Shown here in pieces: positions 34,014-35,994 of a stretch of DNA of 35,994 nucleotides. Source of the DNA: Pedobacter sp. (lineage in GTDB: Bacteria > Bacteroidota > Bacteroidia > Sphingobacteriales > Sphingobacteriaceae). The notes under the pieces were generated by a model, which ran no database searches, was not told where the DNA came from, and saw only the letters and a program-made list of their open reading frames with translations. The DNA lies in assembly GCA_014378705.1 (NCBI GenBank), contig JACMND010000054.1:1-35994 (forward strand). Reading direction: 5' to 3'. Within the stretch, counting starts at the first letter, position 1; each line of letters begins with the position of its first letter. The position numbers and the translations under genes are program-made.

Positions 34014-35994
34014 TTAAAAGAATCGGACACGGTGGTCTTTAATGTCAGCCTTATCTCTTAATACTTTAAAAGCATCTGATGTAGCTCGTTGTACCAAAGC
34101 CTGTGAAATTTGAACTTTTTGTTTATAGACATTGGTTAACGGTGCTGGATTGCTAAACCCTTCCACCGCAAACACGTAAACTCCCTGTTCTCCGGTTATC
34201 ACTTTGGAAAGTTTACCAGGTTGAGAACCAAAAACAGCTCCAATTACTTTATTCTCCTGTCCGGCTCCAGGAATAATGGGATTTGCGAACACTATATTTT
34301 GAATTGCTTGAGCCGGTTTTCCAACTTTTTGACCTACCTGATTAATATTAGCGGCTCCGGCAACGGCTTTTGATAGCTTATCGTTAAGCATTCTGCCTTT
34401 AACATCTGTTTTAACAATTGATTCTATCTGGCTTTTGACTTCGGATAAGGGTTGAATTCCTTTTTTGTTGATAGTTATAAGTTTTGCAATTACAAATTTA
34501 TTATCTGTTTCAAATATCTGGTCTGAAACATCACCTTCATCTGCTTTAAATGCCCAACGTATAATTTCTCTGGGGCTTTCTATCCCTACAACTAAACCTT
34601 GCATGGGTGTAACTTTTTCTGCAATCAATTTTTTATAATTACTCTTTTTAATATTATCGTCAAACGCTGTTGCGTTTTTGGCCGCACTTAAAAAGGAGGA
34701 TGCTTTGCCATATGCTTGTTGCTGAGTTTTGCTGCTACTTGAGAGGCTTTTATTAATAACAGCCACCTTAACCAATTTAGAAGAGCCCTTCTGTGAATCG
34801 ATTTTTATAACATGAACCCCATACTGAGTAGTAATTACTTTCAAATCACCTGCTTTGCCATTAAAGACGGCTTCGTCAAAGGCTGGTACCATGGCACCGC
34901 GGCCGAAAGTGCCAAGGTCGCCTCCCTTTTCTTTGGTAGCGTCTGTACCAAATTTACCAGCCAGGTCAGCAAATGAAGCCCCCGCTTGTATTAAATTTTT
35001 TAAAGAATCTGCTTTGGATTTTGCCTTGTCAAGCCCGCCTTCTGTTGCCGGATTTAACAATATATGACTGGCCTTAACTGAATCAGGGCCAACCTTGGAA
35101 TCAATAACTTTTGCGGCGTAATAATTTCCGTTACTAAAAACCGGACCAACAAATGAGCCTGGCGCTGCATTAAAAACAAGTGAATCTAAAGCTGCGTCAA
35201 GTTGTCCTTTTCGAACATATGAAACCGGAAGTTTGCTGTCCGAGTTCATGGCTACAAACATAGAATCGTTGTTTGTATTCTTAAGACCATTGAACAACTT
35301 GTCTACCTGCTGCCTTGTTTCTAAAGAATCTGATTTTGAGGGATTGGCATCAAACACAACATATTCAAAGGTCCGTGTTTCTTCTTCGTTTTTAAACCTT
35401 GTTTTGTTTTCATCGTAATATTTTTGGTAATCTTCGTCTGTAAGCTTAACCTGATCATCGGGAAGTGATTCAAACGGAAGGTTTATATAGTTGAAGTTTG
35501 CCAATTTATTTCGTTGGTTGTAATCTTCGCGAGCTTCTAATGAAGTAACATACAAGCTATTTTTTATCAGGTTATTGTATTTCTCAGTTAATTTATTCTG
35601 GCGAACGTTTACTAAAAATTGCGTCCACTGGACACTGATTTCACTGTTAGGAGCCTGAGTTGATATATTTTGCAGAAATGAATTTAATTGGTTTCTGTTT
35701 AGCTGACCTGTTTGAGGGTCACTAAAATTCTGTACAACCTGTGGATCAGGGTTTTTCCCATTGATCATATCATTCAATTCATTCTTGCTTATCTGCAATC
35801 CCAAACGATTAATTTCCTTATCAATAAGGATTTGAGATATGGTTTGGTTCCATGTGTTATCAACCACATAAGAAGTCATTTGAGGATTCAGATTATTCTG
35901 CCCCATTTGCTGTTTAAAATTATTAGAATTTACCTCAACCTTTTCGTTAAATTCCTGGATAGAAATAGTCTCACCGGCAACTTCCCCAACCTGA
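34014..35994 (-). CDS. Peptidyl-prolyl isomerase, SurA/PpiD type (N-terminus beyond the window)
   Basis: The frame is open to the right edge: 29 further codons (QVGEVAGETISIQEFNEKVE and on) precede the internal Met at 35904-35906, so the true start lies outside. The 659 visible residues include a SurA-N-like helical chaperone region. A parvulin domain at about 307-400 of the visible part has ASHILL, FADLAGKFGTD, GGDLGTFGRGAMVPAF and YGVHVIKID. The C-terminal region is like PpiD. PpiD-type proteins are anchored in the inner membrane and help fold exported proteins. It ends in a strong terminator and is not part of the sugar locus. Confidence 0.92.
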   Translation of the reverse strand, partial: QVGEVAGETISIQEFNEKVEVNSNNFKQQMGQNNLNPQMTSYVVDNTWNQTISQILIDKEINRLGLQISKNELNDMINGKNPDPQVVQNFSDPQTGQLNRNQLNSFLQNISTQAPNSEISVQWTQFLVNVRQNKLTEKYNNLIKNSLYVTSLEAREDYNQRNKLANFNYINLPFESLPDDQVKLTDEDYQKYYDENKTRFKNEEETRTFEYVVFDANPSKSDSLETRQQVDKLFNGLKNTNNDSMFVAMNSDSKLPVSYVRKGQLDAALDSLVFNAAPGSFVGPVFSNGNYYAAKVIDSKVGPDSVKASHILLNPATEGGLDKAKSKADSLKNLIQAGASFADLAGKFGTDATKEKGGDLGTFGRGAMVPAFDEAVFNGKAGDLKVITTQYGVHVIKIDSQKGSSKLVKVAVINKSLSSSSKTQQQAYGKASSFLSAAKNATAFDDNIKKSNYKKLIAEKVTPMQGLVVGIESPREIIRWAFKADEGDVSDQIFETDNKFVIAKLITINKKGIQPLSEVKSQIESIVKTDVKGRMLNDKLSKAVAGAANINQVGQKVGKPAQAIQNIVFANPIIPGAGQENKVIGAVFGSQPGKLSKVITGEQGVYVFAVEGFSNPAPLTNVYKQKVQISQALVQRATSDAFKVLRDKADIKDHRVRFF

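Overview
The window is AT-rich DNA from a member of the Bacteroidota, most likely Sphingobacteriaceae (Pedobacter or Mucilaginibacter type). The grounds are the DUF3108/DUF3109/DUF2480 housekeeping genes beside a SurA/PpiD-type PPIase, the large multi-SLBB Wza protein and the near-absence of Shine-Dalgarno sequences. This placement is by protein type, not by any search. Every convincing gene lies on the minus strand, so the window is transcribed from right to left.

Right flank (31763-35994): conserved housekeeping genes. These are a periplasmic parvulin-type PPIase cut by the right edge, a strong intrinsic terminator, DUF2480, a 307-bp gap, DUF3108 and DUF3109. Next come nucleotide-sugar genes rmlD, rmlA and gmd (28474-31624), without rmlB, rmlC or fcl. 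A minimal nucleotidyltransferase follows, with what looks like a decayed HEPN partner. The export genes wza and wzz (24398-28041) come next.

The core (1-24290) is a tightly packed surface-polysaccharide operon in which most genes overlap or nearly touch. The first block, wbpE-wbpD-wbpB, makes a 2,3-diamino-uronic acid of the UDP-GlcNAc3NAcA type. The second, legB-legC-legH-legI-legG-ptmE-legF, is a recognisable CMP-legionaminic acid pathway of the GDP-sugar (Campylobacter) kind. It is followed by hisF-hisH-wbpG, an amidotransferase triad that would convert an N-acetyl group to an acetamidino group. Then come an acyltransferase, the flippase wzx, a GT-B transferase with motifs seen in bacterial sialyltransferases, a second complete triad (hisH-hisF-wbpG), two GT4 transferases flanking the polymerase wzy, two paralogous GT2 transferases, a WbpV/WbpK-like SDR, and the first codons of a membrane protein that is probably the WbpL-like initiating transferase.

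Read together, the genes predict a Wzx/Wzy-dependent O-antigen or capsule. Its repeat would start on a 6-deoxy-HexNAc (FucNAc or QuiNAc) and contain legionaminic acid and a diamino-uronic acid, each possibly carrying its own amidine group. The most unusual features are the two amidotransferase triads. Their HisF-like subunits have each lost a different one of the two catalytic aspartates of true HisF. Enzymes expected but not in the window are WbpA, WbpI and WbpM-type enzymes, RmlB/RmlC and Fcl; some may lie beyond the left edge.
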